This document shows positions 15,968 to 26,300 of a stretch of DNA of 50,025 nt, one piece after another (position 1 is the stretch's first letter; each line of letters opens with the position of its first letter). This stretch comes from Deltaproteobacteria bacterium (GTDB lineage Bacteria > Myxococcota_A > UBA796 > SXON01): assembly GCA_947486185.1 (NCBI GenBank), contig CANKTH010000024.1:1-50025 (forward strand), given 5' to 3'. Position numbers and translations under genes: made by a program. The notes under the pieces are model-generated. The model saw only the letters and a program-made list of their open reading frames with translations, was not told the DNA's origin and searched no databases.

Positions 15968-17929
15968 TCACCGACGTACCTGCATCGATCGGCCAAAAGG
16001 CCCCGGTCGGACGGGATGATGGCGGCGCGCCCTCCGCGGCTCGGCCGCCGCATCGCCGGCCTCCTGGCCCTCGAGAGGCGTCGCCAGGCACGCCTCATCC
16101 TGGCTCGTGGGAGTGGCCGGCTCCACCGCGCCGCAGAGGCTGGCTGCGCCCGCGTCCGAGGTTCGGTCGACCGCCAGATCGGCCGAACGATCGGCAGCCT
16201 CCGGCTCCAGAACCTCGCCCTGATCCTGTGCGGTCGAGGCCACGCCCGTTGAAGGGGCGGTGGACGCGGAGAGCGCAGATGGGGTCGGCAGCACGGGCGC
16301 CACGCCCGCGAGAGAGCGCGCTGCCACAACCTCGGCGAGCGTCGCCGCATCCGCTATCTCAAGGTCGATCTTTTCGGACTCAGTGAGCGCGAGGTCGCCC
16401 GCCACCCCCGCCTTGCCGATCACGGCGGCGTCCACCCGCGCCCCGACGCTCCGGGTCAACGAGAGCGTCAGGGTCGGACTCTTCACCTTCGACGCCGCGA
16501 GCCCGGCGTCCACGTTCAGCCCGTCCGGCATGGGACTGAGCTCGAGCTGCGAAGGCAGCGCTGCCTGAACGAGCGCCGCCTGCACCTCCCGCGCCCCGAC
16601 CTCACCGTCGGGACAGGCCGCCGCGACCGCCTCCGGGCCCACTTCCAAACACGCGTCGAGGCGCTGGCTCGACCGCACATCGGTAAAGGCGGGGAGGGGC
16701 ACCCACGGCGCCCTCTCCGCCATGAAGGCTAGATAGTCGTTGACCACCGTACTCGCATCGTCGATCTGCACCTCGACCGCGCGCGACAGGGTCTCGGGCG
16801 CTGCATCGAGGTCCAGCCCGAGCGGGTCCAACGTGGCCGCGAGCAGGGTCGCGGAGAGCGAAAGGACATCCTCGAAATCGGCGGTCGTGGTGAGCTGGCC
16901 CTGGGCGTCGCCCGTCACCGTCACCAGCCGGAACCGCGGGTCCCCCGACACCGCACCCGCAGCGTCGCACGGGAATCGAACCTCGAGCGACTGGCCGGCT
17001 TCCATCGCCGTCACCACCACGTCGAGGCCCACCGCAAGGCCAGCGGCGCAGGAAGCCGAGGTACTCCGTTGGATCTCCACCACATACTCGGAGCGTCCCG
17101 TCGCCGGATCCACCTCCAGGGCCCCGGCCACCCCCAGCCCCGCGATGCCCGACGCCGAGCCCCCGAGCCCCAGCGCCGCCTCGGCCCCGCCGGCGCAGGC
17201 GATGCCCAGCTCACCGCCGTACGCGCTCGGCGCCAGGTCGGCGAGCCGCGCCGCCATCGCCTCGACAAAGCCAACGAAGTCACGATTCCGCACGGCGCCC
17301 AGCGCGTCAGTGTCCGACCCGGCCAGCGGCACCCACCAGGCCAGCCACCCCTCGGGGCCGCCTCCCACCTCGACGCCCGCGCCGAACGCGATGATCGGCG
17401 TTGGCGCCGCCCCACCGACGGCGCCGCCAATGCCGCCGCTGATCAACGCGTCGGCCGTACCGGTGATCGTGAGGGACATCGTCGCCGGATCGAGGCGTTC
17501 GAGGAGCCAGCTCCCGGTGACCCGCGCCCCCAGCGCGGCGCCGAGCTCGATGCTGCCCGCGAGCTCAACGCTCCTCCCGACGGGGAGCAAGGCGTCGTAG
17601 AGCGCCGCGACGGCCGCTTCATCCGCCGCGACCGCCTCCAATCCGAGGCCGCTCAACCAGGCCGCGACCGCCGGGAGGTCAAGGTTGGCGAGCGCCTGCC
17701 TGAGCGCTTCGGCGAGCGGCATCGCATCGAGGGCGGCCGCGACCTCGTCACCCAGGAGCACGAGCGCCTCGGTGCCGGCGGCCCCGGCCTCCACCGGGTC
17801 GGACCCCTGGGCGAGGCCCGCGGCGGCGATCGCAGCCTGGTTGCCCCGGCCGCGGCTTCGGGTGGTCGCAGCGTGCTGCGGGGCGGCCCCCTCGGGCATC
17901 ACCTCTGGCGTGTAGCTCAACGAAGACAT
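15968..17929 (-). CDS. Large protein of unknown function with an N-terminal RGRGNQAA motif
   Basis: 653 residues. An ATG at 17929 with GAGG 5 nt upstream was preferred over an earlier in-frame start 14 codons upstream. There is no signal peptide. Residues 1-40 are polar and contain SRGRGNQAAIAAAGLAQG. This resembles the GNxA-type segments near the N-termini of proteins linked to extracellular contractile injection systems and DUF4157-like proteins, but the match is weak. The bulk (about 60-570) is Ala/Gly-rich with many beta strands and evenly scattered Cys (ACAGGAEAALG, SASCAAGLAVG, DACLEVG), giving a self-similar, repeat-like texture. The tail ends in a strongly basic stretch (EPRRARRHHPVRPG). 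No catalytic motif is seen. Function unknown. Confidence 0.7.
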   Translation of the reverse strand: MSSLSYTPEVMPEGAAPQHAATTRSRGRGNQAAIAAAGLAQGSDPVEAGAAGTEALVLLGDEVAAALDAMPLAEALRQALANLDLPAVAAWLSGLGLEAVAADEAAVAALYDALLPVGRSVELAGSIELGAALGARVTGSWLLERLDPATMSLTITGTADALISGGIGGAVGGAAPTPIIAFGAGVEVGGGPEGWLAWWVPLAGSDTDALGAVRNRDFVGFVEAMAARLADLAPSAYGGELGIACAGGAEAALGLGGSASGIAGLGVAGALEVDPATGRSEYVVEIQRSTSASCAAGLAVGLDVVVTAMEAGQSLEVRFPCDAAGAVSGDPRFRLVTVTGDAQGQLTTTADFEDVLSLSATLLAATLDPLGLDLDAAPETLSRAVEVQIDDASTVVNDYLAFMAERAPWVPLPAFTDVRSSQRLDACLEVGPEAVAAACPDGEVGAREVQAALVQAALPSQLELSPMPDGLNVDAGLAASKVKSPTLTLSLTRSVGARVDAAVIGKAGVAGDLALTESEKIDLEIADAATLAEVVAARSLAGVAPVLPTPSALSASTAPSTGVASTAQDQGEVLEPEAADRSADLAVDRTSDAGAASLCGAVEPATPTSQDEACLATPLEGQEAGDAAAEPRRARRHHPVRPGPFGRSMQVRR

Positions 17930-18042
17930 GGGCACCTCGGCCCCCGCCTTCGCAAGAAGCGATCCACCCAATCATGCGCCTTGAACCTTTACCCGCGGCC
18001 CGCGACCGTTGAACCTCCGACACCTTGACCGTCAGCCGTCCG

Positions 18043-19173
18043 TCAGCCCCCCGCGCCGACACGGCTCCCGTGGGCCTCCAGGATGTTCAACATCCTGCGA
18101 AGGGGCTCAGCCGCGCCCCACAGGAGCTGATCGCCCACCGTGAACAGTGACAGGTACTCTGGCCCCATTCGTAGACGATGAACGCGGCCTACGGCGATGT
18201 CCAACGTGCCCGACACGCTCGCGGGGGTCAGCGCACGCCGAGTTGACTCGGCGTCGTTGGCCCAGACGTGGGTCCATGGTGTCGATGCGGCGAGCCGCGC
18301 CTCGACCTCATCGAGCGGGAGCGCAGCTTTGAACTTCACGGTGACGCTCTGGGAGTGACAGCGGATGGCCCCGACGCGCACGCACATCCCGTCAAACGGC
18401 AGCTCGCCGTGGAGGCCGAGCAGCTTGTTCGCCTCCGCGTGACCCTTCCACTCCTCCTCGGTTCTGCCATCCCCTTTCGCATCACCCACCCACGGCAGCA
18501 AGCTCGCCGCGAGGGGGTATCCGAGCGCCCGGGTCGGCAGCTCGGCGCTCCGCAGCGCCCCGCTGAGCGCACGATCCAACTCAAGCACACCCTGCGTGGG
18601 ATCATCCAACACCGGCGCCACGGCGCCGACCAGGATCCGCCACTGCGCCACCAGCTCCTGCACCTGCGCCGCCCCCGCGCCCGACGCTGCCTGGTAGGTG
18701 CTGCTCTGCACCCACTCGACGCCGAGCTCCTTCCAGTCGCGGAGCAGGCCGGCGATCGCCATGAGAAGCAGGCTTACTGTACAGTTTGACCCAGCAAATG
18801 TTCGGACCCCCGCGTGCAGAGCGTCGTCGATCCCGCCCCGGTTGATCGGATCGAGGACAAGCGTGGTGTCGGGCTCCATCCGCAGGGCCGAAGCCGCGTC
18901 AATCCAGATGCCCTGCCATCCAGACGCTCGGAGCGGCCCATACACCTTCCGGGTGTAGCCGCCCCCCTGACAGGACACGAGCACAGGCATCGCCGCCAGC
19001 GCGTCCAGGTCAAAGGCGCTCGCGAGCGGCTGAGCGTCGGGTCCCAGAGCACCCGCCGCCGACGTGGAAAAATACCGGGCGTCGATCCGCTCCAGCTCGC
19101 CCTCTTCGCGCAGCCGGTCCATCAGCACCGAGCCCACCATGCCCCGCCAACCGACAAAACCTACACGCTGCAT
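18043..19173 (-). CDS. asd: Aspartate-semialdehyde dehydrogenase
   Basis: Makes L-aspartate-4-semialdehyde from aspartyl phosphate with NADPH, the branch point to lysine/diaminopimelate, methionine and threonine. The ATG at 19173 (GGGGGG just upstream) starts the Rossmann fold directly (MQRVGFVGWRGMVGSVL) and gives 376 residues, the length of the gamma-proteobacterial-type enzyme. The catalytic Cys131 lies in GSNCTVSLLLMA. The active-site His lies in RVGAIRCHSQSVTVK. The residues of the substrate pocket segment SSTYQAASGAG are intact. It is divergent from cphA over a 273-nt region. Asd supplies aspartate-family precursors while the neighbour polymerises aspartate and arginine, so both draw on the aspartate pool. 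Confidence 0.95.
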   Translation of the reverse strand: MQRVGFVGWRGMVGSVLMDRLREEGELERIDARYFSTSAAGALGPDAQPLASAFDLDALAAMPVLVSCQGGGYTRKVYGPLRASGWQGIWIDAASALRMEPDTTLVLDPINRGGIDDALHAGVRTFAGSNCTVSLLLMAIAGLLRDWKELGVEWVQSSTYQAASGAGAAQVQELVAQWRILVGAVAPVLDDPTQGVLELDRALSGALRSAELPTRALGYPLAASLLPWVGDAKGDGRTEEEWKGHAEANKLLGLHGELPFDGMCVRVGAIRCHSQSVTVKFKAALPLDEVEARLAASTPWTHVWANDAESTRRALTPASVSGTLDIAVGRVHRLRMGPEYLSLFTVGDQLLWGAAEPLRRMLNILEAHGSRVGAGG

Positions 19174-19348
19174 CCCCCCAACGTGTCGCGTCCCGCGCCG
19201 ACCCGCAAGCATCTTCCCTTGACACCGCAACGGCCCGGCGCCTGCAAACTTCTGCCGCCGACCGTGGTTCGCCCGTCGGGACCCGAGGCGGCGCACCCAG
19301 GCGACTGCCACATCACGTTCCTTTATCCGGAGCTTTTTACGACTCGGC

Positions 19349-19378
19349 TTTACATGCCCATAGCGCGGCGCTAAGAAT
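19349..19378 (+). promoter_or_regulatory. Candidate promoter upstream of cphA
   Basis: TTTACA at 19349-19354 (5 of 6 to the -35 consensus) and AAGAAT at 19373-19378 (4 of 6 to the -10) have an 18-bp spacer, 68 nt before the cphA ATG, in the only A/T-rich part of the divergent asd-cphA region. A second TTGACA at 19219-19224 has no good -10 partner. Confidence 0.33.
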
Positions 19379-19446
19379 GCCGGTCGTCTTCGACCTCATC
19401 CCAAACTCCGCGGCCCACCCGCCCCGGCCGATGCCCAAGGTGTCTC

Positions 19447-22077
19447 ATGAAGGTTCTCGAAACACGCGTTTTCCGTGGGCCCAACCCCTACGGCTATCGG
19501 CCGATCATCCGGCTGACCGTAGACCTGGAGGAGCTCGAGGACCACCCCTCCGACGTCCTCGACGGTTTTGTCGACAAGCTCGTCGAGGCGGTGCCGAGCC
19601 TCAAGGAGCATACCTGCTCCTACGGCGTGAAAGGCGGCTTTGTACGCAGACTTCGGGAAGGCACGTGGATGGGGCACATCCTGGAGCACCTCTCGTTGGA
19701 GCTCCAGTGCCTCGCCGGGACCCCGGTGACCTACGGCAAGTGCCGGGGAACGGGAGAACCCGGTATCTACCATGTGATCTACTCCTACGACGAAGAGCGT
19801 GTCGGCCGAATGGCCTCCGACATCGCCCTGAAGCTCCTGCTCAGCATCCTGCCTCCCGAGATGCCGAGCGCGCTCCGCGAACCGTTCGATTTCGTCGCGG
19901 CGCGTGAGCGCCTCGCCCGCCTCGCCTCCAAGCTTGCGCTCGGACCGTCTACCCGCTCGCTGGTGGATGAGGCGCGCCGGCGCGGCGTCCCCTTCCTCCG
20001 TCTGAACGACGCTTCGTTGGTGCAGTTCGGCTACGGTAAGTTCCAGAAGCGCATCCAGGCCACCGTCACCTCCGAGACGCGGCACATCGCGGTCGAGATT
20101 GCCCAAGACAAGGAGCTCACCAATCTACTGCTGCGTGACAATGGCCTACCGGTGCCGCGGAGCCAGCTCGTCCGCGACGAAGAGGGGGCCATCGAAGCAG
20201 CCGCCGAAATCGGCTACCCCGTGGTGGTCAAACCCTACAACCTGTCGCACGGTCGAGGCGTAGCGATCAACCTGGCTACCGCCGAGCAGGTCCGTGAGGC
20301 GGCGAGCAAGTGTTTCGAGATGTGTGACTATGTGCTGGTCGAGACCTTCCTGCGCGGGAACGACCATCGGGTGCTCGTGGTCAACGATGAGGTCGTAGCG
20401 GTCGCCGAGCGCGTCCCGGGGCACGTGGTGGGCGACGGCGCCAGTACGATCGCCGAGCTCGTCGCCAAGGTGAACGCCGATCCTCGCCGAGGGGTCGGCC
20501 ACGAGAACTTGCTGACGCGGATCGAGATCGACGATCAGGCCAACCGGCTGCTAAGCCAGGCCGGCCGGACCCTCCAGGACATCCTCCCGGCCGGCGAGAC
20601 GTTTTACCTGCGCTCAACCGGGAATCTCTCCACGGGCGGCACGGCGATCGATCGTACGGACGTGATCCACCCGGACAACGCGGACATCGCCCGGCGCGCG
20701 GCGCGCGTGGTTGGCCTCGACATCGCGGGCATCGACCTGATCATGCCGGACATCAGTCGGCCGGCGAGCGAGGTCGGCGGCGGGATCGTCGAGGTCAACG
20801 CCGCGCCCGGCTTCCGTATGCACGTAGCGCCGACAGAGGGGAAGTCACGCAACGTCGCCAGCCCGGTGATGGACATGTTGTTCCCACCCGGCACGCCGTC
20901 CCGTATCCCCATCGTCGCGATCACCGGAACCAACGGAAAGACCACCACCAGCCGGATGGTCGCCCACATCCTCAAGATGTCGGGGCGCCGCACGGGACTC
21001 ACCACCACCGACGGCATCTACCTGGACGGCGAGAGGGTCCTGAAGGGCGACATGACGGGTCCGTGGAGCGCGCGGGTCGTGCTCCGGGATCCCTCAGTCG
21101 ACGCTGCGGTCCTCGAGACCGCCCGCGGCGGCATCCTCCGGGAGGGGCTGGGGTTTGATCGCTGCGACGTCGGCTGCGTGCTCAACGTCACCTCCGACCA
21201 CCTCGGGCTCAGGGGGGTCAACACGCTCGACGACCTCGCGTTCGTCAAACGCCTCGTCGTGGAGGTGGTGAAAAAAGACGGGTTTGCGGTGCTCAATGCC
21301 GACGACCCGCTCACCGTCGCGATGCGCGACAAGTGTGACGGCCAGGTGGTCTGGTTCACGATGGACCCCCAGAACAACCTCGTGCGGGAGCACATCCAGA
21401 CGGGCGGGCTCGCAGCTGTGCTGGAAGAAGGCCTCAAAGGCCGGATGTTGACGCTCTACCGGGGCGAGCAGCACCTCCCCTTGTGTTGGAGCCATCTCAT
21501 CCCCGCCACGATGGAGGGGAAAGCTATGTTCAACGTGCAGAACGCGCTGGCCTCCGCAGCCATCGCCTTCTGCCTGGGCCTGTCCCTCGACCAGATTCGG
21601 CAGGGGCTCCGCACCTTCGACACCACCTTCTACCAGGCCCCCGGTCGCTGCAACGTCTACGATCAGCACGCGTTCCGGGTCATCGTGGACTACGCGCACA
21701 ACCCGGCGGCGATGCGGGCGATGTGCGATCTGGTCGGCCGCCTCCGGAAGCGGAAGACCATCGGCGTCATCGCCGCGCCCGGGGATCGCCGGGACGACGA
21801 CATCCGGGAGCTCGGGCGTATCGCCGGTGCGGCGTTTGACCGGCTTGTCGTGAAAGAAGACTCGACCCGCCGGGGTCGCGTGGTGGGCGAGGTCGCCACG
21901 TTGCTCGTAGACGCCGCCACCGCGGCGGGCGCTGCGCACGTCGACGTGGTGCTGGACGAGGTCGCGGCGGTAAACGCCGCTCTGGGTCTGGCCGAACCGG
22001 ATGACCTCGTAGTCGTGTTCGCCGACGAGATTACCAATGTATGGAAACAGGTAATCTATTGGGGGCAGGAGGAGTGA
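19447..22077 (+). CDS. cphA: Cyanophycin synthetase
   Basis: Polymerises L-aspartate and L-arginine into multi-L-arginyl-poly-L-aspartate, an intracellular nitrogen/carbon reserve, using ATP. 876 residues, the standard CphA1 length. The three regions are in order: an N-terminal domain starting MKVLETRVFRGPNPYGYRP with the conserved GHILEHLSLELQ; an ATP-grasp domain (about 215-470, with GYPVVVKPYNLSHGRGVAIN and EVNAAPGFRMH); and a Mur-ligase-like domain with P-loop ITGTNGKTTTSRM near 493-500 and VDYAHNPAAMRAM. All look intact. No cyanophycinase lies in the window. It overlaps the next gene by 4 nt (GTGA), indicating an operon with the Fe-S protein and msrB. Confidence 0.95.
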   Translation: MKVLETRVFRGPNPYGYRPIIRLTVDLEELEDHPSDVLDGFVDKLVEAVPSLKEHTCSYGVKGGFVRRLREGTWMGHILEHLSLELQCLAGTPVTYGKCRGTGEPGIYHVIYSYDEERVGRMASDIALKLLLSILPPEMPSALREPFDFVAARERLARLASKLALGPSTRSLVDEARRRGVPFLRLNDASLVQFGYGKFQKRIQATVTSETRHIAVEIAQDKELTNLLLRDNGLPVPRSQLVRDEEGAIEAAAEIGYPVVVKPYNLSHGRGVAINLATAEQVREAASKCFEMCDYVLVETFLRGNDHRVLVVNDEVVAVAERVPGHVVGDGASTIAELVAKVNADPRRGVGHENLLTRIEIDDQANRLLSQAGRTLQDILPAGETFYLRSTGNLSTGGTAIDRTDVIHPDNADIARRAARVVGLDIAGIDLIMPDISRPASEVGGGIVEVNAAPGFRMHVAPTEGKSRNVASPVMDMLFPPGTPSRIPIVAITGTNGKTTTSRMVAHILKMSGRRTGLTTTDGIYLDGERVLKGDMTGPWSARVVLRDPSVDAAVLETARGGILREGLGFDRCDVGCVLNVTSDHLGLRGVNTLDDLAFVKRLVVEVVKKDGFAVLNADDPLTVAMRDKCDGQVVWFTMDPQNNLVREHIQTGGLAAVLEEGLKGRMLTLYRGEQHLPLCWSHLIPATMEGKAMFNVQNALASAAIAFCLGLSLDQIRQGLRTFDTTFYQAPGRCNVYDQHAFRVIVDYAHNPAAMRAMCDLVGRLRKRKTIGVIAAPGDRRDDDIRELGRIAGAAFDRLVVKEDSTRRGRVVGEVATLLVDAATAAGAAHVDVVLDEVAAVNAALGLAEPDDLVVVFADEITNVWKQVIYWGQEE

Positions 22078-22862
22078 CCGAGCTAAGGGAGCGGATCAGC
22101 CACGCCCTCGCGCCGTCGGGCCTCAACGTCGTCGGGGTCGCCGACCCCGCACGCTGGGACGCCTGTGTGCCCGCGACCCGCCAGTGCGAGGCGCTGCTCC
22201 CGGGCACCCGGGGGATCCTGGTTGTAGGCAGCGGCGGCCCCGGATTGTGGGACGCCCTGGTGGAGGAGTGTCGCCTCAGACCCGAGGCCCTCCAGGCTCA
22301 GGCCCACCCGCTCGACGCCTTCGTCCGGCGCGCGGTGGAGGCCGTGCCCGTGTCCGGCCGCCACCGCTGGTTTTTTGCCTCGGCGGACGCTGAGCTCCAC
22401 CTTGACTTCCGGATGCTCGCCCACCTCGCGGGGCTCGGGGGAAAGAGCCGGATGGGCCTGCTCCTCCACCGCGAGCACGGGCTCTGGCTCGGGCTGCGCG
22501 CGGCGTGTTTTCTCGATCAACCGCTCGCCCCGGACTCCCCCGAGACCTCCGACCCCTGCGCCGGGTGCCCCGGCTACTGCGCACAGGCCTGCCCAGGTGG
22601 GGCCTTTCCCGCAGGAGAGTGGCAGGTGGAGCCCTGCGCGGAGTTTCACGGTGTGAGCACGCATTGCGCGTCGAGCTGCGACGCTCGCGGCGCGTGCCCT
22701 CGCGGCGCCGGGTCGAGATACTCCGCAGATGAGCTTCATTATCACTACAATCGCGGCACCGGACGCGCCCGCCTCGCCGCGGCGGCTGGCGTCACCCACG
22801 ACACCCGGGTCGGCGAGGGCCCGCACTGGGGCACCTGGCGCGATCGTACGCGTGTCCGCTGA
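22074..22862 (+). CDS. [4Fe-4S] cluster protein, QueG/MMACHC-like
   Basis: 262 residues from a GTG at 22074 that overlaps the cphA stop (GTGA) and has CAGGAGGA just upstream. The N-terminal half (LRERISHALAPSGLNVVGVADPA) resembles the cobalamin-binding fold of epoxyqueuosine reductase QueG and MMACHC-type proteins. The C-terminal half carries a ferredoxin-like cluster motif CAGCPGYCAQACPGGAF. Further Cys follow in HCASSCDARGACP, which could bind a second cluster. It is shorter than QueG (about 350-380) and lacks its C-terminal HEAT-like part, so tRNA modification is doubtful. A redox or corrinoid-handling role is an inference. It is coupled to cphA and followed 14 nt later by msrB. Confidence 0.75.
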   Translation: MTELRERISHALAPSGLNVVGVADPARWDACVPATRQCEALLPGTRGILVVGSGGPGLWDALVEECRLRPEALQAQAHPLDAFVRRAVEAVPVSGRHRWFFASADAELHLDFRMLAHLAGLGGKSRMGLLLHREHGLWLGLRAACFLDQPLAPDSPETSDPCAGCPGYCAQACPGGAFPAGEWQVEPCAEFHGVSTHCASSCDARGACPRGAGSRYSADELHYHYNRGTGRARLAAAAGVTHDTRVGEGPHWGTWRDRTRVR

Positions 22863-22876
22863 TCCCTGGAGCCCTG

Positions 22877-23356
22877 ATGCCACAATTGCCCCTCGACCCC
22901 GCCTTGGACCCTACCCTCGACCCGAGACAACTGAGCGCTGCCCAGTGGCGGGCGCTGCTCAGCGCTGCCGAGTACGCGATCCTTCGAGAATCCGCAACCG
23001 AGAGGCCAGGAACCGGGCGCTACCTCGAAGATCCGGGCCCGGGCTGCTTCCATTGTGCGGGCTGTGGTCACGCCCTCTATGACGCCAACCACAAGTTCCA
23101 CTCGGGCTGCGGGTGGCCGTCGTTTTTTCAGGATGTACGGCCTGATGCGCTCGAGCGGATTGAGGACCGCAGCTACGGAATGCGCCGCACCGAGATGCGC
23201 TGCGCCCGGTGTGGTGGGCACCTCGGCCACATCTTCCAAGACGCACCTCAGACGCCCACGGGCACGCGTCACTGCGTCAACGGCTACGCGATCGTGCATG
23301 TTCCCCGCGGCGCCCCGGTGAGCGACGTGTTCCGAGAGCACCGCAAGTCCGGCTGA
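22877..23356 (+). CDS. msrB: Peptide-methionine (R)-S-oxide reductase
   Basis: Reduces methionine-R-sulfoxide in proteins, using thioredoxin. 159 residues. Structural zinc ligands are Cys60/Cys63 (CFHCAGC) and Cys109/Cys112 (MRCARCGGHLGHIF). The catalytic Cys133 lies in RHCVNGYAI, where most MsrB proteins have RYC(I/V)NS. The substrate-site segment FHSGCGWPSFFQ is intact and Cys78 may act as the resolving residue. There is no signal peptide, so it is cytoplasmic. It is third in the cphA operon (14-nt gap) and converges with the TPR-CHAT gene (12 nt). Confidence 0.92.
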   Translation: MPQLPLDPALDPTLDPRQLSAAQWRALLSAAEYAILRESATERPGTGRYLEDPGPGCFHCAGCGHALYDANHKFHSGCGWPSFFQDVRPDALERIEDRSYGMRRTEMRCARCGGHLGHIFQDAPQTPTGTRHCVNGYAIVHVPRGAPVSDVFREHRKSG

Positions 23357-23368
23357 AGCCAGCCACGA

Positions 23369-26300
23369 TCAGTTTGGCGCGCCCCACACGAGTCGCCCAG
23401 ACCAATACATGGGGTGCGCATAGGGCCTCGCGCCGGCGTCGCCGGGGAGCAGCAGACTCAAGCTCGCCTCTCGGGCCGCGTCCACCTTCCAGCCCGCGTC
23501 GAAGGGATCCGCCGCCACCCCCACGGCATACGCCTGGTAGAATGAGCTCAACCAACGACGATCCGCTCCCTCGTGGGCCAGCACGGCACCGCTCACGCTG
23601 CTCCTCACCCGCGTGTCCGCCAACGCCGGGCCTATCTGCGAGGCGCCCGAAGGGAGCACCACCAGGTCCGTGTACAGCATGGTGTGGCGGAGCTGTTCGT
23701 TTCGCAGGTGATGTTCGGCCGAAAGCGCCAGCCCACCGTTCGCCGCCGGGAGGGCGAGGTGAATCACGTCGAGCTCGGCGCGCGCCATTTCCTGAAAGCC
23801 CGCAATTCCGTTTCCCTTTTTGCAGGCGGTGGTGTCGGACGGGCCGCAACGACTGACCACGCCACCCTTCGCTACCGCAGCGCGGATCAGCTCCGGCTCG
23901 GCGCCGCTCTTTGCGCCCTCAAACACCCCGATCTTGGGCGGCCGGCTCACCTCGCCCTCGACCGGATCCCGCGGCCGCGCCAACCAGTCCGAGGTGGGCA
24001 GCAGGCTCAGTGCGTGGCGCTCCACCAGGAAGGGCGCGGACGCGAGGCTCGGGGTCGCCGGCGGCGCCTCCGTAATGAGGGCATCGAAAGGCACCGCCGC
24101 CAGCTGCCGACCAGGAACCACGAGGAGCCGAGCGCCCTCCGGGAGCTCGCCCGCGACGGGGCCGAAAAGGACGGTGTAGAGCGCAGAAAGATCTGCGTAC
24201 AACAACCGATCCGCGTCCGTGCCACTCGCTGCTCCGGGCCCCAGACCCGCGACCACCCTGGCGGCGAGACCCGGGACGTCGGCATGGTCGGAGCCGACCA
24301 GCTTCACCCCCTCTGCGCTCACCACGAGCCGCAGCATCCGCGTTGACGTCACGTAGAAGCTGATGAGTCGGTGAGGCTCTCCCCGGCCGTCCAGCGCCTT
24401 GAGCCGGCGTTGCACCTCGGCGAGCGTCCTCGCGGTGACCTGCTTCTGCCCCTCAACCAGCAGCGGCGGATACGAGGCCGCCAACGCGGCGTGCGCGGCG
24501 GCGACCCTCCGCTGAAGCATCGGCCACACCGAAGGGGGCACCTTCGGAAAATCAAGTGCTTCTACCCGGAGGAACGCGTCATCCATCACCACGCGGATGA
24601 GGTCGGAGGGGTGAGGGTCCTTCCGCGCGTTCCCCTGCGCTGTCCGCCGGGTGTGGAACTCCGCCCAGTCGGCCGTCTCGCCCCCGTCCAGGTTGACCAA
24701 GAGGCGGAAGGCCTCGTCCGATGCCCCGGCTGCGTGCAGCCGCTCGGCGGCGAGGATGAGCTCGGGATACCAGGCGTATAAGCCGCGGAGCTCCATCCGA
24801 TCGTCTGATGGCCCCAGACCGAGCACCACGATCGGCGCCCGACGGTGCCGCAAGCTGTCGAGCAGCGCCGGCAGCAGCACAAGCGGGCCCGTGTCGGCAG
24901 GCGGAGGCGCCGCCCGCAGCCACACGAGCCTGGTGAAGAGCTGCAGACCCGGGTCGCCCAACGCGTCCGCGCCGTTGACGAGGCTGGCCGCCGCCGCCAG
25001 CGCACCCTCCGGCTTTACCAGCACCAGCCACGCCGCCGCCTCGATCCGTCCGCTTTCTACGGTGCTGAAAGCCGCCACCGCGTCGTCGAACGCTGCCGCC
25101 GCCGCGGCCGGATCCGTCGGTAGAAGCAGGCGTCCGAGCTCGATCTGTGCCCGACCCCTGGCCGGCGCGTCCCCCGCGGCGACCGCTTCCGCGAGCGCGG
25201 CCTGCAGGAGGGGAACCGCCCGCTCATGCCCTTCCCAAGCGCGGATCCGCCCGAGGAGCGCCGCCACCCGGGCGTGGGCTTTGGGCTCGGACTCATACCC
25301 GAGGGCGGCCTCGAGCGCGGAGGCGGCCGCCGAATAACGACCGGCCAAGGCGTTCGCTTCGGCGTAGGACACGAGCGCGCCGGCGCGGGCGATACGGTCC
25401 GCCGGCGGCAGGCGCTCAAAGCCGATCCGCAAGAAGTCGATCGCACGCTCGATCTCCCCGCGCGCGAGGAGCTGCTGACCCAGCGAGATGTAGGTCGCCG
25501 CGGCCTGGGCCGGGGCGGGCGGTGCGACGCCGTAGACCGGCAAGAGCTTCACGAGCTCGTCCGCGCCGGGAGGGGGCGACAGGGTCACGCCCGCGGCCCG
25601 GAGCAGCTCCAGGTCGGGGTCGGCCATGGCGATGAGCGCGAGCGCGGCATCACGAGCGACGTTGTCCCGGATCGACTCCGCCTTCTCGCGCGCGTCACCC
25701 AAGAGCTTGAGCCCCTCGGTCACCTCGCCGTTGGCGAGTTTTGCGCGCGCCAACAGGAGGATAGCCTGCGCGTTCCCACGAACCGCGCCCCGGGCCCGCT
25801 CACCGCTCCCGGTCTTGCCCCAGCTGTCGAACACCTGCCGAGCCCGACTGATGCTGTCGGCGGCGCGCGCGAAGTCGGGGATGAGGAAGGCCGCCTCGCC
25901 CATCGACAGGAGCGCCGTCGCCTCACGTGCCGGGAGATTATGGCCGCCAAGCTCTTTCAACGTGGCCTGGTACTGGTCGAAGGCACGGCTCCACTCTTTG
26001 AGGGCCAGGTAGGCGTCGCCCGTGAGGCGTGCCACGTCGGCCAGCAACACGATCGAGCCGGTGTCGCGCCCGATGTGGCTGGCGTTCTGCAGCAGTGGAA
26101 GCGCCTTCCCCGCGTCTCCTACCGATATCTGGGAGGCCGCGTCTTCAATCAAGGCCTCTGCGAGCCCGAGGTCATCCCCGAGCTTTTCGAACAGGTCCGC
26201 CGTCGCCGCACCGGGGGTCGGCGCGCCGGTGGCGCGGCCCAACGCCGACCGTACGAGCCGGGCGTGGCCATCACGCCGATCCCCTCCGGTCTGGGGCGGG

